From assembly GCF_022761125.1 (NCBI RefSeq), contig NZ_JAKWJR010000006.1:186001-250000 (forward strand): 64,000 nucleotides of DNA, read 5' to 3'. Both the position numbers and the translations under genes were made by a program. The DNA comes from Nocardioides sp. SR21. Its GTDB lineage: Bacteria > Actinomycetota > Actinomycetes > Propionibacteriales > Nocardioidaceae. Below the pieces are notes generated by a model. It saw nothing but the letters and a program-made list of their open reading frames with translations, ran no database searches and was not told where the DNA came from. Positions 19,059-27,153 of this stretch are shown here, in pieces. How positions within the stretch are numbered: position 1 is the first letter of the stretch; every line of letters begins with the position of its first letter.

Positions 19059-21434
19059 TCAGCTGCGTCCGACCTTGACGGTCATGACGCCGGCCTTGTT
19101 GACCGAGACCACCTCGATGGTGGTGCCGGTCTTCGGCACGTCCACGCTGTACCAGCCGGGCTGGTAGTGCCCGACGTGCTCACCGCTGCCGTGCTCGTCG
19201 CCCGGGTACCACCAGTCGAGGGTGTCGTCGAACACCGACACCGCGGCCTGGCTGCGCATCCGGACCGGCGTGCCCCCGACGTGGATCGTCTGGGTCGACG
19301 TCCGCTGCGTCGAGAACGCCGCGTCGTAGGTGTTCGTCCGCGGCCGGAGGATCGTGCCGTCGGGCGCGTGGAACAGCTTGGAGTGCGCGTCGACGGGCAG
19401 GATCTCGCCCGAGCCGGGGTGGTCGCCCACGTTGTTGTCGGAGTACGACGTGTCCCAGTAGCTGATCAGCGCACCGGGGTCGAACTTGTAGAACTCCACG
19501 TGGTCCGGGCGGTCCGGAAGGTACCCGTAGTTGTAGAGGTGCTTCAGGAGCTTGTCGCGGCCGACGTACTGCCGGTTGTCGACGATGTAGGCGTTGAGGA
19601 ACTGCTGCATCTCGCTGCCCGTGGTGGTGCGGAAGCCGTCGAACTCCCAGCCCTCGTCGTCGGTCTCGGCGGTGCCGATGCTGACGCCGCCGAGGGTGAT
19701 CTCGTCGACCTGGAAGCCGGACAGCTGGAACGCCGGGTCCGTGCGGTAGCGCCACCGCAGCGCGTCGGTGCCGTCGGGCACGGTCGCGGTCAGGTCGACC
19801 CACTCGCCCTCGGTGGTCCCGCTGATGCCGGCACCGGAGTCGTTGAAGCCGCTCTGGTCCTCCTCCTCGTAGCTCTCGCTGGTCGGGACCGGCGTCCACG
19901 TCTCGCCACCGTCGCTGGAGGACTCGAGGAACGCGTAGTCGAAGCCGTCCTCCATCTCGTACCGGACCTTGGCGGTCAGGGCGCCACCGGTCTCGACGTC
20001 ACGCGTCATGGTGTTGTCGAGGTCGTCGCCGCGGTCGCTGTAGAAGTACCGCTCACCGCAGGTGGCGCACGGAGCACCGAGCTCGAGCGGGACGTCCTTG
20101 TCCGGCAGCATCACGACGAGGCCGTTGGCCTGGCTGCCGCTGAGCGACTGGCCGGGCCGCAGCTTGAACGTGCCGCCGCGCTGCGGGCGGACGACGTCGT
20201 AGTCGAGCCAGCCGAGCTGGAGCTTGTCCCACGCGCCGAACGGCTGCGGGCGGTCGCCGATGCCGGGGTCGCCCGGCGCGGTGCCGCGCGACTGGCTCAT
20301 CAGCGTCCAGAAGCCGGTGCTGTTCTCGGCGCCACCGGAGTTGCCGGAGGTGTCGTACTCGTCCGGCAGGCCGAGGTCGTGGCCGAACTCGTGCGCGAAG
20401 ACGCTGAGGCCGCCGTTCTCGGGCTGGATCGTGTAGTCGTTCACCCAGATGCCGGTCGGGTTGTTCGGGATCTGGACGGCGCCGCCGTCGCTCGGACCAC
20501 CCTCGCCGACGTTCACGCCGCCGATCGGGGCGCCGCCCACGGGACCGGTGCCGTACGGCTGGATCTGCGCGTTCCAGCGGTGGCTCCAGATGGCGTCCTC
20601 ACCGAAGGTCGGGTCACCGTCGGCCTCGTCGCCACCGGCGTGCACGATCTGGAAGTGGTCGATGTACCCGTCGGGCTCGCGGAAGTTGCCGTCACCGTCG
20701 AAGTCGTAGCGGTCCTGGTGGTCGAACGTCTTCAGGTAGTCCTGGACCTGCGTCATCGTCCAGCCGGAGTTCAGCCGGTCCTGGGTCCACTGGGCGAGCG
20801 CGTCGCGGATGAGGAACCAGGTGTTGTTGCAGACGTTCGAGCCGCAGGTGTTGCGGCCGTAGCGCGCCTCGTTGAACGGCACCTTCACCCACGCGCTGAC
20901 GTCGCCCGCGATGGAGTAGGCGCCGCTCGACTGCTCCTCGTAGAAGCTCTTCATCCGCGAGAAGTACATGTTCTTGAAGTACTTCTGGTTGAAGTCCTTG
21001 TTCCAGATCGTCGTGTTGTCCTCAGGCCGGTCCGGCTTGGGGATCGTGTTGTGCAGCGGGCCGTCGAAGGTCTCCGCCCCGGTCTCAGGGTCGTCGGGGA
21101 ACGCCGAGTGGCGGGTGTTCCCGAACTCGGCGAGCACCACGAAGATGCGGTCCGTACCGGTCTGGGCGACGCGTCCGTAGACGCCTCTCCCCAGCTTCTC
21201 GGACGCCCCCTTGCCGCCGGTGCGCAGCCGCTGCTGGACCGCGGCGTCGCGGACGGCGTCGTACTTGGCGCGCCATGCGGTCGTCAGCGAGTCGCCCGTC
21301 GACGTCGGCGAGGCCGACGAGTCCGAGCCGTCCGCCGCCGGGACCGCACCGGCCTGGGGGGTGGTGAGCGACAGCGCCGTTGCTGCCGCGAGGAGTGAAG
21401 CGGTCGCCGTTGCGGCGACCCGAATCCTGCGCAA
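19059..21434 (-). CDS. Secreted immune-inhibitor-A-like M6 metalloprotease
   Basis: A 791-residue secreted zinc protease. The signal peptide is RRIRVAATATASLLAAATAL followed by an Ala-rich cleavage region. The M6 catalytic site is HEFGHDLGLPDEYD. The central region has RYDFDGDGNFREPDGYIDHF, a possible calcium site, and the C-terminal half is beta-rich. No sortase motif or membrane anchor is seen, so it is probably released. The start is TTG 21434, set by AGGAGG four bases upstream; the ATG at 21569 would put 45 unrelated residues before the signal peptide. It has its own promoter region (21435-21598) and a strong terminator. Confidence 0.9.
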   Translation of the reverse strand: MRRIRVAATATASLLAAATALSLTTPQAGAVPAADGSDSSASPTSTGDSLTTAWRAKYDAVRDAAVQQRLRTGGKGASEKLGRGVYGRVAQTGTDRIFVVLAEFGNTRHSAFPDDPETGAETFDGPLHNTIPKPDRPEDNTTIWNKDFNQKYFKNMYFSRMKSFYEEQSSGAYSIAGDVSAWVKVPFNEARYGRNTCGSNVCNNTWFLIRDALAQWTQDRLNSGWTMTQVQDYLKTFDHQDRYDFDGDGNFREPDGYIDHFQIVHAGGDEADGDPTFGEDAIWSHRWNAQIQPYGTGPVGGAPIGGVNVGEGGPSDGGAVQIPNNPTGIWVNDYTIQPENGGLSVFAHEFGHDLGLPDEYDTSGNSGGAENSTGFWTLMSQSRGTAPGDPGIGDRPQPFGAWDKLQLGWLDYDVVRPQRGGTFKLRPGQSLSGSQANGLVVMLPDKDVPLELGAPCATCGERYFYSDRGDDLDNTMTRDVETGGALTAKVRYEMEDGFDYAFLESSSDGGETWTPVPTSESYEEEDQSGFNDSGAGISGTTEGEWVDLTATVPDGTDALRWRYRTDPAFQLSGFQVDEITLGGVSIGTAETDDEGWEFDGFRTTTGSEMQQFLNAYIVDNRQYVGRDKLLKHLYNYGYLPDRPDHVEFYKFDPGALISYWDTSYSDNNVGDHPGSGEILPVDAHSKLFHAPDGTILRPRTNTYDAAFSTQRTSTQTIHVGGTPVRMRSQAAVSVFDDTLDWWYPGDEHGSGEHVGHYQPGWYSVDVPKTGTTIEVVSVNKAGVMTVKVGRS

Positions 21435-21598
21435 CTTGCCTCCTGGTGTCGTGAGGGCTGGTTCGCCCCGAGACTCCTGCCCGCAGGCCCGACACCGGAT
21501 CACAGCGCCGAGTCGCTGGTCAGGAGGGGAGCAGTTCACGGCCAAGGACCCACATTGCGGAAGAGCCACCCCGGTTCGTTACCGGACTGTTACCTGCG

Positions 21599-22546
21599 TC
21601 ACACCTGGCGGTCGACGGTCATCTCCCGGTCGCCGAACCGGACCCGGTCCCCGTCGAGCAGGGTGGTGGGCCGTCCGGGCGCGAGCTCGCGCGCCGCGCC
21701 CTGCCGGATCAGGAACGATCCGTTGGTCGAGCCACGGTCGGTGACGACCAGCGTCCCGTCCGTCACGACCTGGAAGTGCGCGTGCGTCTTGGACAGCGAC
21801 ATGTCCTCGGAGCGGAGCGGCACCAGGTGGCGTACGCCGTCCTCCGGCTGGGCCTCCGGGCGCCGGCCGACCAGGGCCAGCCCCTCGACGACGAAGGACT
21901 CCCCGGTGTCGAAGGTGACCTGCCACCGGGGCTCCGGCGCGGCCGGCTCCGGCACCAGCGGGTAGCCCAGCTGCTGGCGCGGCGGTGGCGTCGGCGGTCC
22001 CGAGGGCGGCGGCGTGGGTGGTGGGGGCGGGAGCGGTGGCGCCGGGACCAGCCGCATCGCGGTCAGGTTGACGACCTGCTGCGGTCCCGCAGGGACCGGC
22101 TCCGGCTCGGCAGGGACGGGGCGTACGTCGACGACCTCGGAGCCGGAGACCTGGTCGTGCCAGCCGTGCCGCCGTCCGGACGGGTCCATCGTCGCGGTCC
22201 ACGCCAGGGTGGCGACGCCGAGCCCGAACGTCGGGAGCGTGGCGACGCCGAGGATGAGCTGGCGCTGCAACGCCCGGCCGACACCGATCGGCGCACCGGT
22301 GCCCGCGCCCTGGACCCGCAGGCCCAGCAGGGCGTTGCCCGGCGAGCTGCCGGTCAGCCCGAGCACGACGGCGAACGCCGCGCCGACCACCAGCATCACG
22401 GCGAGGACCACGGCGACGGCCACCCCGGGCTGGTCGACGTACTGCCAGACGAGGAGGACGGCCACCGCGTCGATCGCCCACGCGACGCCACGGTCGACCG
22501 CGAACGCGTAGAAGCGCCGGTCGAGGTCGGCGGCGGGGGCGCTCAC
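21599..22546 (-). CDS. RDD-FHA membrane protein
   Basis: A 315-residue protein. The RDD domain (about 1-150) starts LDRRFYAFAVDRGVAWAIDAVAVLL and contains SSPGNALLGLRVQG and DPSGRRHGWHDQVSG. A proline-rich linker (PPLPPPPPTPPPSGPP) leads to a C-terminal FHA domain with VGRRPEAQPEDG, MSLSKTHAHF and DRGSTNGSFL, which should bind phosphothreonine. The start is GTG 22546, overlapping the upstream FHA gene stop as GTGA. It is the last gene of a phosphatase-FHA-RDD operon, which places phospho-recognition at the membrane. Confidence 0.88.
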   Translation of the reverse strand: MSAPAADLDRRFYAFAVDRGVAWAIDAVAVLLVWQYVDQPGVAVAVVLAVMLVVGAAFAVVLGLTGSSPGNALLGLRVQGAGTGAPIGVGRALQRQLILGVATLPTFGLGVATLAWTATMDPSGRRHGWHDQVSGSEVVDVRPVPAEPEPVPAGPQQVVNLTAMRLVPAPPLPPPPPTPPPSGPPTPPPRQQLGYPLVPEPAAPEPRWQVTFDTGESFVVEGLALVGRRPEAQPEDGVRHLVPLRSEDMSLSKTHAHFQVVTDGTLVVTDRGSTNGSFLIRQGAARELAPGRPTTLLDGDRVRFGDREMTVDRQV

Positions 22547-23514
22547 GGGTTCACGACCTGGATCGTCACCCCGTCGCCGAGGTCGAGCACGGCGCCCGGG
22601 AGCAGCTGCACGGCGACGCCGGCCTTGAGGTCCTCCGGCGGCAGGCCGGGCTGGACGAGCAGGGTGCCGTTGGTGGAGCCGAGGTCGGTCACGACCGCGG
22701 AGCCGTGGTCGGCGCCGGTGCCCGGCCGCACCTCGAGGTGGGTCGAGGAGATCTCCTGGTGCGGGCTGCTGACCGCGACCAGGTGAGGCGCGCCGGCGGT
22801 GTCGGCACGACGCGGCTCGGGGGCCCGGCCGACGAGCACGACCCGGTCGACGTCGACGGTCTCGCCCTCGGCGACCACCAACCGCGCCACGGGGCGCGAG
22901 GTCACCGGCGGCGCGGCAGGCTGTCCCTCGATGCCCGGCAGTGGAGCGCCGAGCGTGACCGGGTCGAGGACGCCGATCCGGGTGGCGTCCTCGTCGTCCT
23001 CCAGGTGGGGATCGGGCTCGAGCACGGGCGCTGGCTCGGGCTCTTCGGCGGGTGCGGGAACGACGACGGCGACCGTGCTCGGCGGCTGCTCGGCCGACGA
23101 GATGCGGACGAGGCCGCCGGCGACCACCAGGTCGTCCGGGGCCGGCGGCTCCTCCGAGACGTCGAACCGCATCCGGGTCACGCCGGTGAGCGTGCGCTCC
23201 ACCCACGTCAGGTCGCCGGACCCGTCGAGGTGCACGACCTCGTCGGCGGTCGCGAAGTGGGCGCTGACCGATCCGCGCAGCAGCACCCGTGTGAGGTCTC
23301 CCTTGCGGCTGACCAGCACGAAGTCCGGTACGGCGCGCAGGCCCGACGCGAGCAGGACGTCGAGGATCTGCTCGTAGCCGGCCCCGCCGTCGACGAGCTC
23401 CCAGAGCACGGCGGCCTGGGACTTCTCGGACGGCGGCAGCACGACCGCGCTGTTCGCGCCGAAGACGCCGAGCCAGTCGCCGCTGCGGAAGGACCAGGAG
23501 AGGTCGTCGGTCAT
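22543..23514 (-). CDS. FHA-domain protein
   Basis: A 323-residue cytoplasmic protein. An N-terminal region of about 120 residues (SWSFRSGDWLGVFGANSAVVLPP) resembles regions seen with PP2C-type partners. An acidic Pro/Glu-rich linker follows, then an FHA domain with LVGRAPEPRR, SSTHLEV and DLGSTNGTLLV. The ATG overlaps the phosphatase stop codon (ATGA, 23511-23514), and its own stop overlaps the RDD-FHA start. The three genes are therefore tightly coupled. Binding partner unknown. Confidence 0.85.
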   Translation of the reverse strand: MTDDLSWSFRSGDWLGVFGANSAVVLPPSEKSQAAVLWELVDGGAGYEQILDVLLASGLRAVPDFVLVSRKGDLTRVLLRGSVSAHFATADEVVHLDGSGDLTWVERTLTGVTRMRFDVSEEPPAPDDLVVAGGLVRISSAEQPPSTVAVVVPAPAEEPEPAPVLEPDPHLEDDEDATRIGVLDPVTLGAPLPGIEGQPAAPPVTSRPVARLVVAEGETVDVDRVVLVGRAPEPRRADTAGAPHLVAVSSPHQEISSTHLEVRPGTGADHGSAVVTDLGSTNGTLLVQPGLPPEDLKAGVAVQLLPGAVLDLGDGVTIQVVNP

Positions 23515-24266
23515 GGCACCCCCACCACGTCGATGACGACCGCGGTCGCGTTGTCCTCACCACCGGCCGCGACGGCCGCGGCGACGAGCCGGTCGGCCGC
23601 GACGCCGGGGTCGGCGGCGTCGGCGAGCACGGCCGCGACCTCCTGGTCGTCGAGCATGCCGGTGATGCCGTCGCTGCAGAGCAGCAGCCGGCCGGCGGTG
23701 TCGACCGGAAGCACGAAGAAGTCGGCCTCGACGCCGTCGGGGTCGCCGAGGGCACGGGTGATGACGTTGCGCTTGGGATGGGTCGCGACCTGGGCCGGGT
23801 CGAGCTGTCCGGCGTCCACGAGCTCCTGGACCAGGCTGTGGTCGACGCTCACCTGGGCGAGCTCGCCCCCGGCGAAGCGATAGATCCGCGAGTCGCCGAG
23901 GTTGGCGAGCAGCCACATCGGCCCGTCGTCGTCGGCGAGCATCGCGACGACCGCGGTCGTGCCGGCGTGCCGCCGGCGGTCGACGCCGCGGCGGCGCCGC
24001 TCCTCGGAGTACTCCCGGATCCGGTCGTGGCTGGCGCGGAGCGCCGTACGCACGGCCTCGACGGCGTTGCGCGGGTCGTAGCCGGCCTCGGCCAGACGCG
24101 CGAACTCCTCGACGACGATGGCGCTCGCGACGTCACCACCGTCGTGCCCACCCATCCCGTCGGCGACCACGAAGACCGGCGGCGCGGCGAGCAGGGCGTC
24201 CTCGTTGACCTCGCGGACCAGCCCGACGTCGGTGGCGGCACCGTGCAGAAGCTCGACCTGGTTCAT
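23511..24266 (-). CDS. PP2C-type Ser/Thr protein phosphatase
   Basis: A 251-residue PPM/PP2C metal-dependent phosphatase. It has GLVREVNEDALLA, VVADGMGGHDGGDVAS, AGTTAVVAML, NLGDSRIYR, VTHPKRN-type ATHPKRNVITRALG, LLLCSDGITGML and the terminal metal Asp motif GGEDNATAVVID. It is a stand-alone catalytic domain without a membrane segment. The start is ATG 24266 (MNQVELLHGAATDVG). It is divergent from the helicase-like gene at 24291 with only 24 bp between. It should remove phosphates from proteins read by the two FHA partners; no kinase gene is in the window. Confidence 0.92.
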   Translation of the reverse strand: MNQVELLHGAATDVGLVREVNEDALLAAPPVFVVADGMGGHDGGDVASAIVVEEFARLAEAGYDPRNAVEAVRTALRASHDRIREYSEERRRRGVDRRRHAGTTAVVAMLADDDGPMWLLANLGDSRIYRFAGGELAQVSVDHSLVQELVDAGQLDPAQVATHPKRNVITRALGDPDGVEADFFVLPVDTAGRLLLCSDGITGMLDDQEVAAVLADAADPGVAADRLVAAAVAAGGEDNATAVVIDVVGVP

Positions 24267-24277
24267 CGGCGGCCCGA

Positions 24278-24283
24278 TAGCGT
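24278..24283 (+). promoter_or_regulatory. -10 box TAGCGT for the Helicase_C_3 gene
   Basis: TAGCGT lies 7 nt before ATG 24291. It is inside the 24-bp gap between the divergent PP2C and helicase-like genes. Confidence 0.5.
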
Positions 24284-24290
24284 TGGAGGG

Positions 24291-26537
24291 ATGGCCACCA
24301 CGGGATACCGCACGCTCGCCGACCAGCTGCGCAGCTGGTCGGACACGCGCCTGTCCCTGTTGCTCCACGAACGTCCCGATCTCGCCACTCCGGCCCCTCA
24401 CGACTCAGGCCAGCTGGCGTCTCGTGCGGCCACCCGGTCCTCGTTGCTGCGTGCACTCGACCAGCTCACGCGGGCCGAGCTCTGTGTCCTTGATGCCCTC
24501 GTCGTCGTCGGCCAAACCACCGAGGCCGCGCTGTCCACCGTCGTGCACGCGCGGCCCGAGGCGGTGGCGAACGCCGTACGACGCCTGCTCGATCTCGCGC
24601 TCGCGTGGGAGACCCCGCAGGGCATCCGCGCGCTGACCGCGGTCGCCGAGCTCGTGACGATCAGCGGCCTGCACCCGGTGTCGCCCGAGTCCCCGACGCC
24701 CGAGGAGGTGCAGCAGCGGCTCGACGAGCTGTCCCCCGCGGCCCGGGCGCTGCTCGAGCACGTGCTGGAGGCGGGTGGCGAGGCGACCGCCGGGTCGTCG
24801 CGGCACACGGTGCTGCCCGAGGACGCCGAGACGCCCGCCGAGGAGCTGCTCGCCCGCCGGCTGCTGGTGCCGCGCAGCGGTGGCGTCGTCGTGATGCCGG
24901 GCGAGGTCGGGATCGCGTTGCGCGGTGGGCACACCACGACCGAGCCGGTCGACGTGGTGCCCGAGCTCGCGACCAGCGAGCGCAGCCGGGAGCTGGTGGA
25001 CCGGGCCGCGTCGGGCGCGGCTTTCGAGGCGGTACGCCGCGTCGAGCTGCTGCTGGACGGCTGGGGACTGGCCCCGCCGAACGCGCTGCGCAGCGGCGGC
25101 CTCGGCGTGCGCGACCTCAAGGCGACCGCCACGTCGCTGCACGTCGACGAGCCGACCGCCGCGCTGCTGATCGAGGTCGCGTCGGCCGCCGGCCTGCTCG
25201 CGACGTCGGCCGACCCCGACGGCAACCCGGTGTGGATCCCGACCGACGCGTTCGACAGGTGGACCGAGCTGCCGGTGGCCGAGCGGTGGACCGCGCTGGT
25301 CCGGGCCTGGCTCGCCAGCCCGCGGATGGCCGGGCTGGTCGGGTCCCGCGACCCGCAGGGCAAGGTGTGGAACGCGCTCGCCCCCGAGCTCGCCGGCAGC
25401 TTCCAGGTCGAGAGCCGCCGGATGGCGCTGGACGCCCTCGCGGAGCTGCCGCCGGGCGAGGTGCTCGCGACCGGCACCGGAGTCCCGTCGTTGGTGCAGC
25501 GGGTCGTGTGGCTGCGCCCGCGCCGGCCGCGCACCCGCGCCGACCAGGTCGCGTGGGCGGTCGACGAGGCCTCGGTCCTCGGGCTGGTCGGCGCCGGCGG
25601 GATCGCGTCGTACGCCCGGGTCCTGCTGGCCGGCGACGAGCCGACGGCGTCGCTGGCGGCGCTGCTGCCCGAGCCCGTCGACCACGTGCTGCTGCAGGCC
25701 GACCTGACCGCGGTGGCGCCCGGCCCGCTGGAGTCGCAGCTGGCGCGCAAGCTGCAGCTGGTGGCCGACGTCGAGTCCCGCGGTGGTGCGACCGTCTACC
25801 GCTTCACGTCCACGTCCGTGCGCCGGGCGCTGGACACCGGGTGGTCGGCCGCGGAGGTGCACGAGTTCGTCGGGTCGGTGTCGCGCACGCCGGTGCCGCA
25901 GCCGCTGTCCTACCTCGTCGACGACACCGCGCGGACGTTCGGCAGCATCCGGGTCGGGCACGCCGAGGCGTTCTTGCGCGCCGACGACGAGACGGCGCTG
26001 ACCGAGCTGCTGCACCACCCCAAGGCCGGGCCGCTGGGCCTGCGCCGGATCGCGCCGACCGTGCTGATCACCTCGACGCCGCTCGACGTGCTGCTCCCCC
26101 GGCTGCGCGACCTCGGCGCGGCGCCGGTCGTCGAGGCCGCGGACGGGACGGTGCACGTGGCCCGTCCGGACCAGCTGCGCGCCCGCACCCCGCGCGAGCA
26201 CCGCGGCGGCGGCGCCGTACGTGCCGCGCGCGAGAGTGCCCAGGCCGCGCACGCCGTCACCGCGATCCGGGCCGGCGACCGCGCCGAGTCCGCCCGGCCC
26301 GCGATGCCGGCGGAGACGCTGACGCCGACCGGCTCGATGGCGGCGCTGCGCGAGGCGGTCGAGGCCGGGGACACCGTGCTGATCGGGTACGTCGACAACC
26401 AGGGCACCAGCTCCGAGCGGCTCGTCGACCCGATCCGCGTCGAGGGCGGGTCGCTGACCGCGCACGACCACCGCAGCGACGACGTCCGAACATTTGCCGT
26501 GCATCGCATCACGACCGTCCGCCCGGTCACCGCCTGA
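24291..26537 (+). CDS. Helicase_C_3 (XPB/Ssl2-like) protein with WYL-like C-terminus
   Basis: A 748-residue protein of the actinobacterial helicase-associated family. The N-terminus LADQLRSWSDTRLSLLLHERPDLATP and the winged-helix-like segments that follow are typical. The middle region (about 430-620: DHVLLQADLTAVAPGPL, RFTSTSVRRALDTGWSA, HEFVGSVSRTPVPQPLSYLVDD) is the Helicase_C_3 domain. The end (LREAVEAGDTVLIGYVDNQG, RLVDPIRVEGG, FAVHRI) is WYL-like. No Walker A or DExx motif is present, so it is not itself a helicase. It lies upstream of xpb, as in other actinobacteria, and may be its partner. Confidence 0.85.
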   Translation: MATTGYRTLADQLRSWSDTRLSLLLHERPDLATPAPHDSGQLASRAATRSSLLRALDQLTRAELCVLDALVVVGQTTEAALSTVVHARPEAVANAVRRLLDLALAWETPQGIRALTAVAELVTISGLHPVSPESPTPEEVQQRLDELSPAARALLEHVLEAGGEATAGSSRHTVLPEDAETPAEELLARRLLVPRSGGVVVMPGEVGIALRGGHTTTEPVDVVPELATSERSRELVDRAASGAAFEAVRRVELLLDGWGLAPPNALRSGGLGVRDLKATATSLHVDEPTAALLIEVASAAGLLATSADPDGNPVWIPTDAFDRWTELPVAERWTALVRAWLASPRMAGLVGSRDPQGKVWNALAPELAGSFQVESRRMALDALAELPPGEVLATGTGVPSLVQRVVWLRPRRPRTRADQVAWAVDEASVLGLVGAGGIASYARVLLAGDEPTASLAALLPEPVDHVLLQADLTAVAPGPLESQLARKLQLVADVESRGGATVYRFTSTSVRRALDTGWSAAEVHEFVGSVSRTPVPQPLSYLVDDTARTFGSIRVGHAEAFLRADDETALTELLHHPKAGPLGLRRIAPTVLITSTPLDVLLPRLRDLGAAPVVEAADGTVHVARPDQLRARTPREHRGGGAVRAARESAQAAHAVTAIRAGDRAESARPAMPAETLTPTGSMAALREAVEAGDTVLIGYVDNQGTSSERLVDPIRVEGGSLTAHDHRSDDVRTFAVHRITTVRPVTA

Positions 26538-26541
26538 GCCG

Positions 26542-26547
26542 TAGGCT
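26542..26547 (+). promoter_or_regulatory. -10 box TAGGCT for the CGNR gene
   Basis: TAGGCT lies 6 nt before GTG 26554. Confidence 0.5.
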
Positions 26548-26553
26548 TCAAGC

Positions 26554-27081
26554 GTGGACTTCATCCGGTACGCCGAGGCATCGGCCGCACTGCTGAACGC
26601 CGACCTCGGGGAGGTCGACGGGCTGGTGGCGTACCTGCACGACCGACCGTGGCTGGTCGACCGTGCCGCCGACCGGGACTGCATGCTGCTGCGCAAGTTC
26701 CAGCGCGAGCTGCGCCCCGTCTTCGAGGCCGGCGAGGCCGACGACACCTCGGGCGTGGTCGGCCGGTTGAACGAGCTGATGGCGCGGCACCCGATCGCGC
26801 CGCGGATCTCCGACCACGACGAGCACGACCTGCACCTGCACGTCGCCACCGAGAACGCCAGCGTCGCCGACCTGCTGGTCGGCGAGTCGCTGCTCGGCCT
26901 GGCCACGCTGGTCTGCGACCTCGGCGCCGACCGGCTCGGCGTGTGCTCGGCGACGCCGTGCACGCAGGTGTTCGTCGACACGTCGCCGAACCGGTCGCGC
27001 CGCTACTGCTCCGAGCGCTGCTCCTCGCGCGCCAACGTCGCCGCCTTCCGCGCGCGGCAGAAGGCGGTCGCCACCGCATGA
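26554..27081 (+). CDS. CGNR zinc-finger protein
   Basis: A 175-residue stress-response-type regulator. An N-terminal ABATE-like region (FIRYAEASAALLNADLGEVDGLVAYLHD) precedes a C-terminal CGNR zinc finger with paired cysteines: LGVCSATPCTQVFVDTSPNRSRRYCSERCSSRANVAAFRAR. Zinc ligands would be C133, C138, C152 and C156, approximately. The start is GTG 26554, 16 bp after the Helicase_C_3 stop. It lies between that gene and xpb. DNA-binding is inferred from the family only. Confidence 0.85.
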   Translation: MDFIRYAEASAALLNADLGEVDGLVAYLHDRPWLVDRAADRDCMLLRKFQRELRPVFEAGEADDTSGVVGRLNELMARHPIAPRISDHDEHDLHLHVATENASVADLLVGESLLGLATLVCDLGADRLGVCSATPCTQVFVDTSPNRSRRYCSERCSSRANVAAFRARQKAVATA

Positions 27082-27153
27082 ACGACCACCCCACGACGTT
27101 CTTCTCCTCCCCCGTTTCGCGCGTCCGTCGAACAACGCCGCAGGGACCCCGCA

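Noticed and set aside
24291-26537. Helicase activity for the first gene of the XPB cluster
   Set aside because: No Walker A, DExx or motif VI was found; only the accessory Helicase_C_3 and WYL-like regions.
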